In this document: positions 42,848 through 52,162 of the stretch, piece by piece | Layout of the letters: the number at the start of each line of letters is the position of its first letter | How positions within the stretch are numbered: position 1 is the stretch's first letter | Assembly (NCBI RefSeq): GCF_004345245.1 | Contig: NZ_SLUQ01000004.1 | Coordinates: 62,001 to 126,000 of the forward strand | DNA length: 64,000 nucleotides | DNA from: Rhizobium sp. BK251 | Lineage (GTDB): Bacteria; Pseudomonadota; Alphaproteobacteria; Rhizobiales; Rhizobiaceae | Direction: 5' to 3' | The notes under the pieces: generated by a model | What the model saw: the letters and a program-made list of their open reading frames with translations, nothing else | What the model was told of the DNA's origin: nothing | Database searches by the model: none | Program-made: the position numbers and the translations under genes

Positions 42848-43861
42848 ATGGCAGCGTCAAGCCAGGGCAGCTATTCCGGCGTGAGCAAGAAGATCTGGCT
42901 GCTCGGCCTCGCCATCGTTCTCGTCATAGGCGGTTATACGGCGGGGTGGTTCTACGCCGCCTCGCTGTTGAAGGATAGCGTCCTGAAGGCGCTCGGCAAG
43001 CAGGATACTGCCGCGATAACCGGACAATGCTCCGATATCGCATTCCGCGGCTTTCCTTTCCGCATCGGCCTCTTCTGCTCCAGCGTACAGATCGACGACC
43101 ACAGGAACGGCGTTTCGGCATCCTTCGGCAACCTGCGCTCCGCGGCGCAGGTCTATGCACCTGGTCACATCGTCTGGGAGCTGGATTCGCCGGCGGAAAT
43201 CCGCACCGCCCACGGGCTGACGGTCTCGGCCGAATGGTCGAACCTGCAGTCAAGCCTGGTTACCAGGCTCACCGGCGTCGAGCGGACGTCCACCGTCATC
43301 GAGAACCTGAAGGCGACCATCGTGTCCGCCTTTACCAACCAGACCTTCAATGTCGACGCTGCCCGCACCGAAATCCATCTGCGGCAGAACGAGGGCAACC
43401 TCGATGCTGCCGTGACCGTCGAGAACTCGAACACGGTAGTGAAGGACTTTCCGCAGGTCTTTCCAGCGCTCACAGCAAGTGCCGACGCGACGCTCACTGG
43501 AAAGGCCGGCCTGATCGACGGCAGCGACGACGGCAAGGGGCTCTATGGATCGAAGGGGGCGCTGCACAAGGTGGTCGCCGATATCGGCGAGGGGCGCATC
43601 ATTACGCTGAGCGGCCCCTTCTCTTTTGACGATAGCGGTTATCTCTCCGGCCAGTTCCGGCTGGAGATCCAGCAGCTTGATCCCTGGCGCGACAGCCTGA
43701 AGCAGGTCTTCCCCGGGCTGGCGCCGACGATCGACATGGCGGGCAAGCTGCTCAAGGCGCTGGCTGCCGGCGGCGACAAGGTTTCGGTCGATCTCAGGGT
43801 CGACCGCGGGCAGATCTCGCTCAACGGCTTCATCCCGCTCGGCTCGCTGCCGCCGATCTGA
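42848..43861 (+). CDS. DUF2125 envelope protein
   Basis: A 337-residue protein with one N-terminal helix (KIWLLGLAIVLVIGGYTAGWFY) and a periplasmic beta-rich DUF2125 domain (ITGQCSDIAFRGFPFRIGLFCSSVQIDD ... LNGFIPLGSLPPI). Two cysteines near residues 60-75 could pair. The family is confined largely to alphaproteobacteria and resembles AsmA-like lipid-handling folds by pattern only. GGAG precedes the ATG at 42848. It converges on tyrC with six bases between. Function unknown. Confidence 0.87.
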   Translation: MAASSQGSYSGVSKKIWLLGLAIVLVIGGYTAGWFYAASLLKDSVLKALGKQDTAAITGQCSDIAFRGFPFRIGLFCSSVQIDDHRNGVSASFGNLRSAAQVYAPGHIVWELDSPAEIRTAHGLTVSAEWSNLQSSLVTRLTGVERTSTVIENLKATIVSAFTNQTFNVDAARTEIHLRQNEGNLDAAVTVENSNTVVKDFPQVFPALTASADATLTGKAGLIDGSDDGKGLYGSKGALHKVVADIGEGRIITLSGPFSFDDSGYLSGQFRLEIQQLDPWRDSLKQVFPGLAPTIDMAGKLLKALAAGGDKVSVDLRVDRGQISLNGFIPLGSLPPI

Positions 43862-43867
43862 GCGCCC

Positions 43868-44800
43868 TCAGGGCCTCTTCGGGTCGAGAGCGTGCCGGCC
43901 GAAGTCCGGCGCGTCGACATCCTGCCCGGCCTCTACGATCGAGCGGCGGATCGCCCGGGTGCGGGTGAAGAGCTCGAACAGCTTGTCGCCCTCGCCCCAG
44001 CGGATCGCACGCTGCAGATAGGCGAGGTCCTCGGAAAAGCGCGCAAGCATTTCCAGAAGAGCGTCCTTGTTGTGCAGGCACACGTCCCGCCACATCGTCG
44101 GATCGGATGCAGCAAGGCGGGTAAAGTCACGGAAACCCGAGGCCGAATACTTGATGACTTCCGATTCCGTGACCGTCTCCAGGTCGTCCGCCGTGCCGAC
44201 GATGTTGTAGGCGATGATATGCGGCAGATGGGAGACGATGGCGAGAACCTTGTCATGATGCTCGGCATCCATCTCGTCGACGTTCGAACCGAGCGTTTCC
44301 CAGAAGTGGCGCAGCTTGGCGATTGCCGCCTTGTCGGCGCCGGGAAGCGGCGTGAAGATGCACCAGCGGCCCCTGAAGAGCCCCGGGAAGCCGGCATCCG
44401 GACCCGACTTTTCCGTACCGGCGATCGGATGACCAGGGATGAAGTGGACATGCTCCGGCATGTGCGGCTGCATCTGCGCGATGACCGAGGCCTTCGTCGA
44501 GCCGACATCGGTGACGATTGCCCCCGCCTTCAGGTGCGGCGCGATCTCGCTCGCGACTTCGCCCGATGCACCGACCGGAACGGACACGACGACGAGATCC
44601 GCCCCTTCGACGGCTTCGGCCGCTGAAAGGGTATAGCGGTCCCCGAGGCCGAGTTCCTCGGCCCGCTTCAAGGTCGCCGGGCTTCGGGTCGAGACCACGA
44701 CCTCGTTTGCAAGGCCGAGCTCCTTGATGTCGCGGGCGATCGACGATCCGATCAGGCCGATACCGATCAGTGCGATGCGTTCAAACTGCACGTTCGTCAT
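43868..44800 (-). CDS. tyrC: Prephenate/arogenate dehydrogenase
   Basis: An NAD(P)-dependent enzyme of tyrosine synthesis, 310 residues. The Rossmann motif is [17 protein letters not shown] at the N-terminus. The catalytic His lies in [17 protein letters not shown], and [13 protein letters not shown] and [25 protein letters not shown] follow as usual. Its start overlaps the hisC stop by four bases (ATGA), giving the typical alphaproteobacterial hisC-tyrC pair. HisC-like enzymes supply the aminotransferase step. Cytosolic. Confidence 0.93.
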   Translation of the reverse strand: MTNVQFERIALIGIGLIGSSIARDIKELGLANEVVVSTRSPATLKRAEELGLGDRYTLSAAEAVEGADLVVVSVPVGASGEVASEIAPHLKAGAIVTDVGSTKASVIAQMQPHMPEHVHFIPGHPIAGTEKSGPDAGFPGLFRGRWCIFTPLPGADKAAIAKLRHFWETLGSNVDEMDAEHHDKVLAIVSHLPHIIAYNIVGTADDLETVTESEVIKYSASGFRDFTRLAASDPTMWRDVCLHNKDALLEMLARFSEDLAYLQRAIRWGEGDKLFELFTRTRAIRRSIVEAGQDVDAPDFGRHALDPKRP

Positions 44801-45906
44801 GCCTTCCGTCCCATGAATTCGCCGAGCGTCTCGATGACGCCGCGATTGGCCTCTTCCGCCCCGATGCTCATGCGCAGCGCATTCGGGAAGCCGTAGGCAC
44901 TCACGGCACGCAGCACGTAGCCGCGGCTCGTCAGGAACTCATCGGCCTCGGCTGCGCGCTTGCCGTCGACATCCGGGAAGTGGATCAGGATGAAATTGGT
45001 GACCGAAGGCGTGACCCTCAGTCCGATGCTCTCCAGCGCGCTGGTCATCTTCTCGATCCAGAGCTGGTTGAACGAGATGGCCTGCTGGATGAATGCCTGG
45101 TCGCGCATGGCGGCCGCGCCGGCGGCAATCGCCGCCTTGTTGAGGTTGAACGGGCTGCGCACCCGGTCGAGCGCATCGACGATGTCGATAGGGCCGTACA
45201 TCCAGCCGATGCGGATCGCGGCAAGGCCGTAGATCTTCGAGAACGTGCGGGTCATCACCACATTCGGATTCGACGAGACAAGCTCGATGCCGGCCTCGTA
45301 GTCGTTGCGCCGGACATATTCGGCATAGGCACCGTCCAGCACCAGGATGACATGCCTCGGCATGCCGGCCTGCAGGCGGCGGATTTCGTTGACAGGCACA
45401 TAGGTTCCGGTCGGATTGCCGGGATTGGCAATGAAGACGATCTTCGTCTTTTCGGTCACGGCGGCGAGGATCGCGTCGACATCGACCGTGCAATCTTTCT
45501 CCTTCACCACGACCGGCACAGCACCTGCGCCCATGATCTGGATCTTGTGGATCAGGAAGCCGTGCTCGGTGACGATGCCTTCGTCGCCCGGACTGAGATA
45601 GACGTGGCAGAGCAGGTTGAAGAACTCGTCCGAACCGTTGCCGCACAGGATATTGTCGGGATTGAGCGCGTGGACGGCAGCGATCGCGCTCCGAAGCTCC
45701 TTCGCCTGACCGTCGGGGTATTTCTCCATATGATCGGCAGCCGCATGGAAGGCCTCGAGCGCCTTGGGGCTGGCGCCGAAGGGCGTTTCGTTGGAGGACA
45801 GCTTGAACACGCGCGCAACACCCGGCGCATGAGCCTTGCCCGGCACGTAGGTGGCGATATCGAGTATACCGGGACGCGGAACGGGCTTGCTAATCTCAAT
45901 ACTCAT
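44797..45906 (-). CDS. hisC: Histidinol-phosphate / aromatic aminotransferase
   Basis: A PLP-dependent class I aminotransferase, 369 residues. The PLP lysine is in [17 protein letters not shown]. Others are [33 protein letters not shown] and DGAYAEYV, all standard for HisC. The frame runs far upstream, but the ATG at 45906 ([14 protein letters not shown]) is the natural start. It is translationally coupled to tyrC, so it probably transaminates aromatic keto acids as well as imidazole-acetol phosphate. Confidence 0.93.
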   Translation of the reverse strand: MSIEISKPVPRPGILDIATYVPGKAHAPGVARVFKLSSNETPFGASPKALEAFHAAADHMEKYPDGQAKELRSAIAAVHALNPDNILCGNGSDEFFNLLCHVYLSPGDEGIVTEHGFLIHKIQIMGAGAVPVVVKEKDCTVDVDAILAAVTEKTKIVFIANPGNPTGTYVPVNEIRRLQAGMPRHVILVLDGAYAEYVRRNDYEAGIELVSSNPNVVMTRTFSKIYGLAAIRIGWMYGPIDIVDALDRVRSPFNLNKAAIAAGAAAMRDQAFIQQAISFNQLWIEKMTSALESIGLRVTPSVTNFILIHFPDVDGKRAAEADEFLTSRGYVLRAVSAYGFPNALRMSIGAEEANRGVIETLGEFMGRKA

Positions 45907-46003
45907 CGGATCGACCTTGGATGCGCCGGCCAAGCGGCCGAAATATGCTGTCGCATTAAAGCGGAAACGCAGATTTGTCGAGTGCGCAAGCGGGTGGGCA
46001 GGT

Positions 46004-46759
46004 CTACCGTCCGGACACGGCATGCCCGCGCGTCGTGCGCACGCCGCCGGGCGCGAGGACCGGCACGAAGACGCGGCGTGACGCGCGCGCCGCAACCGGA
46101 AGGCCCTGATAGAGACGCTTCTGCGCCTCGACGACGATGACACCGGAAAAGGCGGGCCAGAGCGCCCGTCCGACACGCTCGAAGGCGCCGCGCAGCCGCA
46201 AGACGGTCCTGAGCTTCGACGGCGGAAAGAACAACGCCTCCGCGCTCGCCCCCGGCGTGAAATTCGTCTCGCGCAGGAGCGCGGTCAACTGGCTACGCGA
46301 ATAGGGCCGCCCCGAACCGAAGGGCGTATGCTCCATGCGCGCCCATACGCCGCGGCGGTTCGGCACGACGATGACAAGCCGCCCTCCCGGCGCGAGCACC
46401 CGCCAGACCTCCTTCAGCGTTTCGCGCGGGCTTTCGGCAAATTCGAGCGAATGCACCATCAGCACGCGATCTATAGAGGAATCCGGCAGCGGCAGTTCCT
46501 CGTCGAAAACGAGCGCCGTCGCCGAAAGCGCACCGACCGGCCAGTTCACGGCCCCTTGGCCCGCGGGCATGAAGGCGAAGGTGCGCTCCGTGTCCGCCCG
46601 GAACCGATCGAGGAATGGGACGGCATAGCCGAGCCCCACCAGCCGCTCCTCCGGAAGGCGCACCCACAGGGAGGACAGGGCCATGACAATCGACTGCTCG
46701 GCAAAATGCCCGAGCTCGGAGTGATAGAATTCGCGGAGATCGACGATATCGGTATGCAT
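46004..46759 (-). CDS. SAM-dependent methyltransferase
   Basis: A 251-residue methyltransferase-like protein. It starts [24 protein letters not shown] and contains the [45 protein letters not shown] block (motifs II to III). Motif I is weak: [11 protein letters not shown] replaces the Gly-rich loop, so SAM binding may be altered. This layout is a conserved alphaproteobacterial gene beside gloB, read in the opposite direction. The start was placed at 46759; the frame is open to 46819. Substrate unknown. Confidence 0.85.
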   Translation of the reverse strand: MHTDIVDLREFYHSELGHFAEQSIVMALSSLWVRLPEERLVGLGYAVPFLDRFRADTERTFAFMPAGQGAVNWPVGALSATALVFDEELPLPDSSIDRVLMVHSLEFAESPRETLKEVWRVLAPGGRLVIVVPNRRGVWARMEHTPFGSGRPYSRSQLTALLRETNFTPGASAEALFFPPSKLRTVLRLRGAFERVGRALWPAFSGVIVVEAQKRLYQGLPVAARASRRVFVPVLAPGGVRTTRGHAVSGR

Positions 46760-46848
46760 CGCGGCAAATGTTATCAGGCGGCAATTGGACTTCAAGGGCG
46801 AAGCCTCTACATTGGCCATAGGTCACGCGGGAAAGGGTATTTCTCAAC

Positions 46849-47619
46849 ATGAAGCCTTTGGAAATAGAAGTTTTCATCTGCCGTTCCGACAATTACGGCG
46901 TTCTTGTCCACGACCCCGAGACGGGCCAGACCGCCTGCATCGACGCGCCGGAAGTGGGTCCGATTCTGGCAGCCGCCAACCGCCGCGGCTGGGAGATCAG
47001 CCATATTTTCACGACCCATCACCACACCGACCATGTCGAGGGCAATCTTGCGCTCAAGGAGCAGTTCGGCTGCGAGATCATCGGACCGATCAACGAGGCG
47101 GTCGCCATTCCCGGTCTGGACCGCGCGGTCGGCGATGGCGACAGCTTCGAATTTGCGGGACATACGGTCGACGTCATCGAGACGCCCGGCCATACGGCTG
47201 GCCATGTCTGCTACCATTTCGTCGACGACAAGCTGCTGTTTTCGGCCGACACGCTCTTCGCGCTCGGCTGCGGGCGGCTCTTCGAGCGGGCAGCGGTCGA
47301 CATGTGGCATTCGCTGCAGAAACTTGCGGCACTGCCCGACGAAACGGCCATCTATTTCGGCCATGAATACACCCTATCCAACGCACGCTTTGCGCTGACG
47401 ATCGATCCTGATAACGAGCGCCTGAAATCGCGGGCTGCCGAAATCGAGGCGATAAGGGCGGAGGGCAAGTTCACGATCCCGACGACGCTCGGGCTCGAAA
47501 AGGAGACCAACCCCTTCCTGCGCGCCGCCGACCCCTCGATCCGCCGCAACCTGCTGATGGAGAGCCGCAGCAACGAGGATGTCTTTGCCGAGATCCGCAA
47601 GCGCAAGGACAATTTCTGA
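46849..47619 (+). CDS. gloB: Hydroxyacylglutathione hydrolase (glyoxalase II)
   Basis: A 256-residue metallo-beta-lactamase-fold enzyme that hydrolyses S-lactoylglutathione in methylglyoxal detoxification. The metal ligands are in [13 protein letters not shown], with later His in [14 protein letters not shown] and the bridging Asp in [14 protein letters not shown]. The C-terminal helical domain carrying [14 protein letters not shown] and KETNPFLR binds glutathione. It starts divergently from the methyltransferase gene. Its stop shares one base with the start of the cupin gene (TGATG), so the two are coupled. Confidence 0.95.
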   Translation: MKPLEIEVFICRSDNYGVLVHDPETGQTACIDAPEVGPILAAANRRGWEISHIFTTHHHTDHVEGNLALKEQFGCEIIGPINEAVAIPGLDRAVGDGDSFEFAGHTVDVIETPGHTAGHVCYHFVDDKLLFSADTLFALGCGRLFERAAVDMWHSLQKLAALPDETAIYFGHEYTLSNARFALTIDPDNERLKSRAAEIEAIRAEGKFTIPTTLGLEKETNPFLRAADPSIRRNLLMESRSNEDVFAEIRKRKDNF

Positions 47620-48044
47620 TGAAGGCAGGGGATATCGTGCGGGAACTCGGGATGCAGCCGCATCCGGAGGGCGGCTGGTACGTCGAGACGTTCCGCGACG
47701 CGACCGAGGGCACGCGCGCTCATTCGACGGCGATCTACTATCTCCTCGAAGCCGGCCAGCGTTCGCACTGGCATCGCGTGCGCGATGCGGCAGAGGTCTG
47801 GCACCACTATCTCGGTGCGCCGCTCGCCCTCCATCGGGCCGAGGACGGCAAGGAGCCGGAGACGCTCGTGCTGGGCTCCGATATCCTCAAGGGAGAGCGC
47901 CCGCAGGCCGTGGTTCCCGCGGACTGGTGGCAGGCAGCCGAGTCGCTCGGGGATTTCACCCTCGTCGGATGCACGGTCGCGCCGGGCTTCGAATTCGCCA
48001 GCTTCGAGATGGCGTCACCGAACTGGGCGCCCAAGGCAGGCTGA
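47619..48044 (+). CDS. DUF985 cupin protein
   Basis: A 141-residue single-domain cupin of the DUF985 group. Conserved parts: LGMQPHPEGGWYVETFRD, then the cupin core SHWHRVRDAAEVWHHYLGAPLALH with its metal-type histidines, and GCTVAPGFEFASFEMA near the end. It starts at the last base of the gloB stop, so translational coupling is likely. Function of the family is uncertain (sugar-epimerase-like fold). Its 3' 238 bases are overlapped on the other strand by the EamA gene tail. Confidence 0.88.
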   Translation: MKAGDIVRELGMQPHPEGGWYVETFRDATEGTRAHSTAIYYLLEAGQRSHWHRVRDAAEVWHHYLGAPLALHRAEDGKEPETLVLGSDILKGERPQAVVPADWWQAAESLGDFTLVGCTVAPGFEFASFEMASPNWAPKAG

Positions 48045-48952
48045 CGAACCTCAGACGGCCCGCTCGGCCCGCGCGGCCGAACTCGTCCTTTCCTGCGCCG
48101 GAACATCTCCTGGGCGGCGAGTACCGCGCCGCCCGTCACCAGCAGGCAGGCGGCGGCGATGCGCCAGCTCGGCTCGGCAAAACCGAACAGCGTGAGGATC
48201 AGGGTCGACATCAGCGGCGCGGCATAGCTCGCCGCGCCGAGGATCTGGATATCGCCATTCTTCACGCCATGATCCCAGGCATAGAAGGCGGCCCCGACCG
48301 GGAAGAGCCCGAGCCCCAGCACCGCAAGCCATTCGAAAGCGCCGTTCGGCCAGGTTGTCGTCTCGAGGGCGAGGTGGCAGAGCAGCGACAGGATTGAGGT
48401 TGCAAGGCAGAAGCCCGTCACGACATCGGTGGAGACGGCATCGAAGCGGCGCGTCAGCAGCGAATAGCCCGACCATGTGAAGGCGCAGAGGAACGCCGCG
48501 CCATAGCCGACCGCATAGGCACCGTCGAAATCGACGCCATTGCGTCCCACGATGAGGATGGTTCCGGCGAGCCCCAGGAGCGCACCGATTACATGATACC
48601 ACCGCAGCTTTTCACCCGGTAGCAGCGCCGAGCCGACGACGATGAGAAGCGGCCAGAGATAGGCGATCAGGCCCGCCTCAACGGCCGGCGCGTTCCGGAG
48701 CGCGGTGAAATAGAGGAAATGATAGCCGAAGAGCCCGGCGATGCCGATGATCCAGACCTTCGCCGGCTGGCGAAGAAGGACGAGCCGTTCAGGCCTGACG
48801 ATAAAGGTGACGATGCCCGGCAGGCTGCCGATGGCAAAGCAGATGGCGGAGAGCTGGAACGGCGGGACCTGGCCAGAGGCAGCGGTGAAGAGCGCCAGGA
48901 ACGACCACATGAGGATCGCCGAGAATCCGATCAAAGTCGCCCGAAGCTTCAC
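47807..48952 (-). CDS. EamA/DMT-family transporter with antisense C-terminal extension
   Basis: A drug/metabolite-type exporter with about ten hydrophobic helices in two EamA repeats (residues ~5-290). Typical pieces: FGYHFLYFTALRNAPAVEAGLIAYLWPLLIVV and GAFLCAFTWSGYSLL-like segments, and YAWDHGVKNGDIQILGAASYAAPLMSTLIL. Normal members end near 300 residues. Here the frame runs on for ~80 more residues, reading antisense through the cupin gene; that tail is Ser/Pro/Arg-rich. In the +1-shifted frame a TGA lies at 48051, just after the RRRKG end, so a small indel may have removed the old stop. Substrate unknown. Confidence 0.85.
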   Translation of the reverse strand: MKLRATLIGFSAILMWSFLALFTAASGQVPPFQLSAICFAIGSLPGIVTFIVRPERLVLLRQPAKVWIIGIAGLFGYHFLYFTALRNAPAVEAGLIAYLWPLLIVVGSALLPGEKLRWYHVIGALLGLAGTILIVGRNGVDFDGAYAVGYGAAFLCAFTWSGYSLLTRRFDAVSTDVVTGFCLATSILSLLCHLALETTTWPNGAFEWLAVLGLGLFPVGAAFYAWDHGVKNGDIQILGAASYAAPLMSTLILTLFGFAEPSWRIAAACLLVTGGAVLAAQEMFRRRKGRVRPRGPSGPSEVRQPALGAQFGDAISKLANSKPGATVHPTRVKSPSDSAACHQSAGTTACGRSPLRISEPSTSVSGSLPSSARWRASGAPR

Positions 48953-48980
48953 GCTGCCCCCTTGCGGGGTCCCCGCCCCG

Positions 48981-49754
48981 CTAGCTGCCGTACTTGACGG
49001 CGGTAATCGTCACCGGCCCGTATTGCGTCGGGATCCTGGCATAGACAGGTGCATATACATTCGCGGCATCGGATTTGGCAAACCAGATCTCCATCCGATT
49101 GCTTTTGCTCAGATATTCGTAATCGTCGCGATCTTTCTTGTAGCCCGATTTCGGCACGAAGCGGACGCTACAGACGAGCGCCTCGCCGGAGAAACCATCC
49201 GTCGAGAACGGACGCGATCCCTTCGGCGAGAGGACAAGATCCATTCGCGTCTCGCCATCATAGATCGGCAGCGTCTGCTGGCAGATGCGTGCATCAGTCA
49301 TGAATATCAGGCCGGAGATCGGATCGAGCACCGAGCGCAAGTCATCCTTCGTCACGGGGATCCAGGAATCCGGTCTTTTGCGATCCGGCTTCATCGTCGT
49401 CGAGGAGACGTCGCCATTGCGATACTGGACCTCGTAGGTGCGCGCCCGTTTGCCGCTCTTGTAATAGAGCCAGTAGCGCGATGCCTGCATCTTGTTGCGT
49501 TGGATGACGCCGTCGACGACGGTCTTGGCGGAAAGCGTCGTCAGCAGGTTGGCAAGGCCCGCCGAATTGATGTCGCCGGCAATCGTGTAGCGCTTGTCAT
49601 CCTCTATCTGGGTACGGAAAGCCGCCCTGGCGATGGGAAGCCCGGCGAGCGCCACGGTGTATCTCGTCTCGTGCTGGACCTCCTTCGCCTGGGCGCCAAG
49701 GCCCACGAGCGTCGCGACCGTCGCGATAAGAAGGCGTTTTCCTGTTTGACTCAT
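48981..49754 (-). CDS. DUF3108 periplasmic protein
   Basis: A 257-residue secreted protein: signal peptide of about 23 residues (KRLLIATVATLVGLGAQA) and then a beta-rich DUF3108 domain (TRYTVALAGLPIARAAFRTQI ... YWLYYKSGKRARTYEVQY ... DPISGLIFM). Two Cys (RICQQTLP and ALVCSVRF) may form a disulfide. Related proteins are thought to ride in the periplasm or envelope with no known enzyme activity. It is divergent from rpmB, a conserved rhizobial neighbour relation. Confidence 0.87.
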   Translation of the reverse strand: MSQTGKRLLIATVATLVGLGAQAKEVQHETRYTVALAGLPIARAAFRTQIEDDKRYTIAGDINSAGLANLLTTLSAKTVVDGVIQRNKMQASRYWLYYKSGKRARTYEVQYRNGDVSSTTMKPDRKRPDSWIPVTKDDLRSVLDPISGLIFMTDARICQQTLPIYDGETRMDLVLSPKGSRPFSTDGFSGEALVCSVRFVPKSGYKKDRDDYEYLSKSNRMEIWFAKSDAANVYAPVYARIPTQYGPVTITAVKYGS

Positions 49755-49820
49755 TGCGGAATGCCTTTAGGTTGGACCGCGACTTGGACAGCCCGTTTAT
49801 ACGCTGGCCGGAAAGCTAAG

Positions 49821-49835
49821 AAAACAGGCTGTTTT
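49821..49835. repeat. 15-bp palindrome between the DUF3108 and rpmB genes
   Basis: AAAACAG-G-CTGTTTT is a perfect odd-centred palindrome in the divergent promoter region. It could be an operator or simply a short AT-rich dyad. Confidence 0.3.
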
Positions 49836-49867
49836 TGACAGAATTGCGGGAAAGGCCAAGGTTTGGC

Positions 49868-49896
49868 TTGACGCGGACCGCACCTCTGACTATAGA
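49868..49896 (+). promoter_or_regulatory. Strong candidate promoter of rpmB
   Basis: TTGACG (49868-49873) and TATAGA (49891-49896) are exactly 17 bases apart, close to the housekeeping consensus. The gene starts about 95 bases downstream, leaving a leader of roughly 88 nucleotides. Confidence 0.65.
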
Positions 49897-49991
49897 ACCG
49901 CAACTTTCCAATCATGGCCTGTTGGATTGCGAACCGGGCTTTGTCCGGGCAATGTAATTCAGTGGCCTAGAAAAACAAGAATAGGTGTTCC

Positions 49992-50291
49992 ATGTCTCGC
50001 GTGTGCGAATTGACCGGCAAGGCCGTCCTCGTTGGCAACAATGTCAGCCATGCCAACAACAAGACCAAGCGCCGTTTCCTTCCGAACCTGTGCCAGGTTA
50101 CGCTGATTTCCGACGCGCTCGGCCAGCGTTACCGTCTTCGTGTTTCGGCTGCGGCCCTTCGTACCGTCGAGCATCGCGGTGGCCTCGATGCCTTCCTGCT
50201 GAAGGCTAGCGAGAACGAACTGTCGATGCGCGCTCGTCTGCTGCGCCGTCAGATCGTCAAGAAGACCGCCGAAGCTGCAGTAGCTGCCTAA
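49992..50291 (+). CDS. rpmB: 50S ribosomal protein L28
   Basis: A 99-residue basic protein of the large ribosomal subunit, longer than E. coli L28, as usual for alphaproteobacteria. The start [34 protein letters not shown] is the L28 signature. The frame is entered from a strong promoter and closed by a terminator, so it is a single-gene unit. The transporter gene that follows may receive readthrough. Confidence 0.97.
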   Translation: MSRVCELTGKAVLVGNNVSHANNKTKRRFLPNLCQVTLISDALGQRYRLRVSAAALRTVEHRGGLDAFLLKASENELSMRARLLRRQIVKKTAEAAVAA

Positions 50292-50321
50292 GCTTCGACT
50301 GATCTTCTTTCATACGGCTTC

Positions 50322-50356
50322 AAAGGCTTGCACGGAGACATCCGGACAAGCCTTTT
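50322..50356 (+). terminator. Terminator after rpmB
   Basis: A 9-bp perfect stem, AAAGGCTTG and CAAGCCTTT, with an inner CGGA/TCCG pairing, ends in TTTT. It lies 30 bases after the rpmB stop. Only four T residues follow, so termination may be partial. Confidence 0.6.
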
Positions 50357-50362
50357 GCTTTG

Positions 50363-50409
50363 CCGGTTCGCTTCTCCAACTGGTGGCATCACCCAGGATA
50401 AAAAAATGC
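50363..50409 (+). promoter_or_regulatory. Possible preQ1-like leader of the queuosine-precursor transporter gene
   Basis: The short leader can form CUGG (50380-50383) with CCAG (50393-50396). The loop GCAU (50386-50389) can then pair with AUGC (50406-50409), across an AUAAAAAA tail, giving an H-type pseudoknot like preQ1-I riboswitches. The start codon AUG lies inside the pairing. A competing hairpin, CCGGUU with AACUGG, uses the same CUGG. The loop is shorter than in known preQ1-I aptamers and the usual GGUUC context is not adjacent, so this is a hypothesis. Confidence 0.35.
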
Positions 50410-51041
50410 AGATGACCCGCTTTACCCTTGCCTACGTTCTCCTGATGACGCTCGTCGTCGTCGCGTCGAACTTTCTCGTCCAGTTTCCGCTGAACGGCGA
50501 GCTGTTCGGCATCCAGCTGGGTGACATCCTCACCTGGGGTGCCTTCACCTATCCGGTGGCCTTCCTCATCACCGACCTCACCAACAGGCAGTTCGGCCCG
50601 AAGGCCGCGCGCCGCGTTGTCTTTGCAGGCTTCGTGGTCGGCGTCGGCCTGTCGTTCTTCACGGCCGTTCCGCGCATCGCGATCGCCTCGGGTTCGGCTT
50701 ATCTTGCCGGCCAGCTTCTGGACATCTCGGTCTTCAACCGCCTGCGCCGGCAGGCCTGGTGGCGGGCACCCCTCGTCGGCTCCCTGATCGGCTCGGCGCT
50801 CGACACGCTGATGTTCTTCTCCTTCGCCTTTGCCGCCTTCTTCGTCTTCCTCGGCCCGAACGAGCCCTTCGCGCTCGAACAGGCGCCGATCCTCGGCATC
50901 CTGTCCGCAGAGGCTCCGCGCTGGATCTCCTGGGCGATCGGCGACTTCTCGGTGAAGATGATCGTCGGCCTCGTCATGCTGCTGCCCTATGGCGCGCTGA
51001 TGAACGTGCTGAAGCCGATGCAGCCTATCCGGGCTGCCTGA
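50406..51041 (+). CDS. yhhQ: Queuosine precursor transporter (YhhQ/VUT family)
   Basis: A 211-residue inner-membrane transporter of queuosine precursors (preQ0/preQ1) with about six hydrophobic helices. The family signature is present: TWGAFTYPVAFLITDLTNRQFGPKAARRVV, and RLAIASGSAYLAGQLLDISVFNRLRRQAWWRAPLVGSLIGSALDT in the middle. It starts at ATG 50406 with an A-rich leader and a weak ribosome-binding site (AGGA). The presence of GluQRS in the same window agrees with queuosine use. The leader may fold as a preQ1-like element. Confidence 0.92.
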   Translation: MQMTRFTLAYVLLMTLVVVASNFLVQFPLNGELFGIQLGDILTWGAFTYPVAFLITDLTNRQFGPKAARRVVFAGFVVGVGLSFFTAVPRIAIASGSAYLAGQLLDISVFNRLRRQAWWRAPLVGSLIGSALDTLMFFSFAFAAFFVFLGPNEPFALEQAPILGILSAEAPRWISWAIGDFSVKMIVGLVMLLPYGALMNVLKPMQPIRAA

Positions 51042-51090
51042 CGCACGGACCTGGGTCAGGTCACCATCCGCGGCGGCGCTGCGGATGGTG

Positions 51091-52104
51091 CTATCGGGTA
51101 AGCGGTTCCTGCTCGAGCTGGAATTCCAGCATCACCGTCCGCTGCAGGATCGAGTGGTTGTCGTCTGAGACCATCACCAGGTGGGTGCTGCCGTCGGCGG
51201 CCTGAAAGACGTCCAGGCCCTCCATATTGTCGATCTGGTAGCCGAAGTCGGTGTCGATGAGCACCTCTCCGTCGACCACCGCGCCGGGCTTGATATCGCC
51301 GCCCTTGATTAACCGCAGGCGCATGCCGATGCCGCTTGCCATGTTGAAGCGGCGCTCCAGCAGTAGCAGGTCCCCGCTCGGCAGGAAGGCGCCATCGGTC
51401 ACGTCGAACTCCCCGTCCGGTCGCACGCTGAAGCGCCCCTGAAGCGGCCCGTCGAGGATTGCAGCCAGAAGATTGCCCTGCCGGTCGAGGCTCTTCTCGG
51501 ACACGGCGACGGTGCCGCCCTTCAACGGGCCATTCTGTGGCGCAACGGCCAGGGCCTCCAGGCCGCGATTGCCGCGCAGCGAGTTCGGCGGAATGAGGAT
51601 AGGAACGGAGCGGGTCGACGGGGAATCCTCGAACCCGGGATCGGGATAGGCCTCGATGCGGTGCCGCTGCTCGAAGCCGACCAGAATGCTGTCGCCATGC
51701 AGCGCCATGCTTTCAGCGTCCATGCGGCCCTTGCCTTCGTAGGTACGGCCGGTGCGGTCCTTCATCGGCGTAATGACCACGTCCTCGACGCCTGAAAGAC
51801 GGCCCTCCGCATCGCGCACGACGCGGCCGGTCAGCCAATGGCCCGTGTCGAGCACGCCGACGAAATGCCTGCCATCCTCCCGGAAGCGGATCGCCGAGAG
51901 CGCACCGAAAAGCCGGTTGCGAGAATAGAGCTCGAGGCCGCCGAGGAATTCCAGGCGGCCGAAAACCTTCTCTGGCCGACCGATCCTGAATTCCGTTATC
52001 GCACGACTGTCGACGGGTGCGCTTTCGCCGGCAAAGGCTGCAGGGATCGCTGAGACAAGGGAAATGGAAAGCGCAACGGACTGCGAGAGACGTTTCAGAC
52101 GCAT
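51091..52104 (-). CDS. Secreted esterase-like/phytase-like protein
   Basis: A 337-residue exported protein with a signal peptide (RLSQSVALSISLVSAIPAAFA) and a six-bladed-type beta-propeller pattern. The LEFLGGLEL start, ALSAIRF, MDAESMAL, RGNRGLEALAVAP and YQIDNMEGLDVF blocks match the esterase-like activity of phytase family (DUF/Phytase-like). The conserved Glu/Asp residues in ESMAL, LEALA and NMEGL face the centre. The start at 52104 is chosen, with a GAGGAG stretch 11 bases upstream. Substrate not known. Confidence 0.87.
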   Translation of the reverse strand: MRLKRLSQSVALSISLVSAIPAAFAGESAPVDSRAITEFRIGRPEKVFGRLEFLGGLELYSRNRLFGALSAIRFREDGRHFVGVLDTGHWLTGRVVRDAEGRLSGVEDVVITPMKDRTGRTYEGKGRMDAESMALHGDSILVGFEQRHRIEAYPDPGFEDSPSTRSVPILIPPNSLRGNRGLEALAVAPQNGPLKGGTVAVSEKSLDRQGNLLAAILDGPLQGRFSVRPDGEFDVTDGAFLPSGDLLLLERRFNMASGIGMRLRLIKGGDIKPGAVVDGEVLIDTDFGYQIDNMEGLDVFQAADGSTHLVMVSDDNHSILQRTVMLEFQLEQEPLTR

Positions 52105-52162
52105 TCCGCGGCGTTCTCCTCTTGATATCACAATTGGCGCGGGCGGCTCGTGTGAGCCACCC

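Noticed and set aside
44770..46140. 456-codon plus-strand frame opposite hisC
   Set aside because: Antisense shadow of hisC; composition lacks a hydrophobic core.
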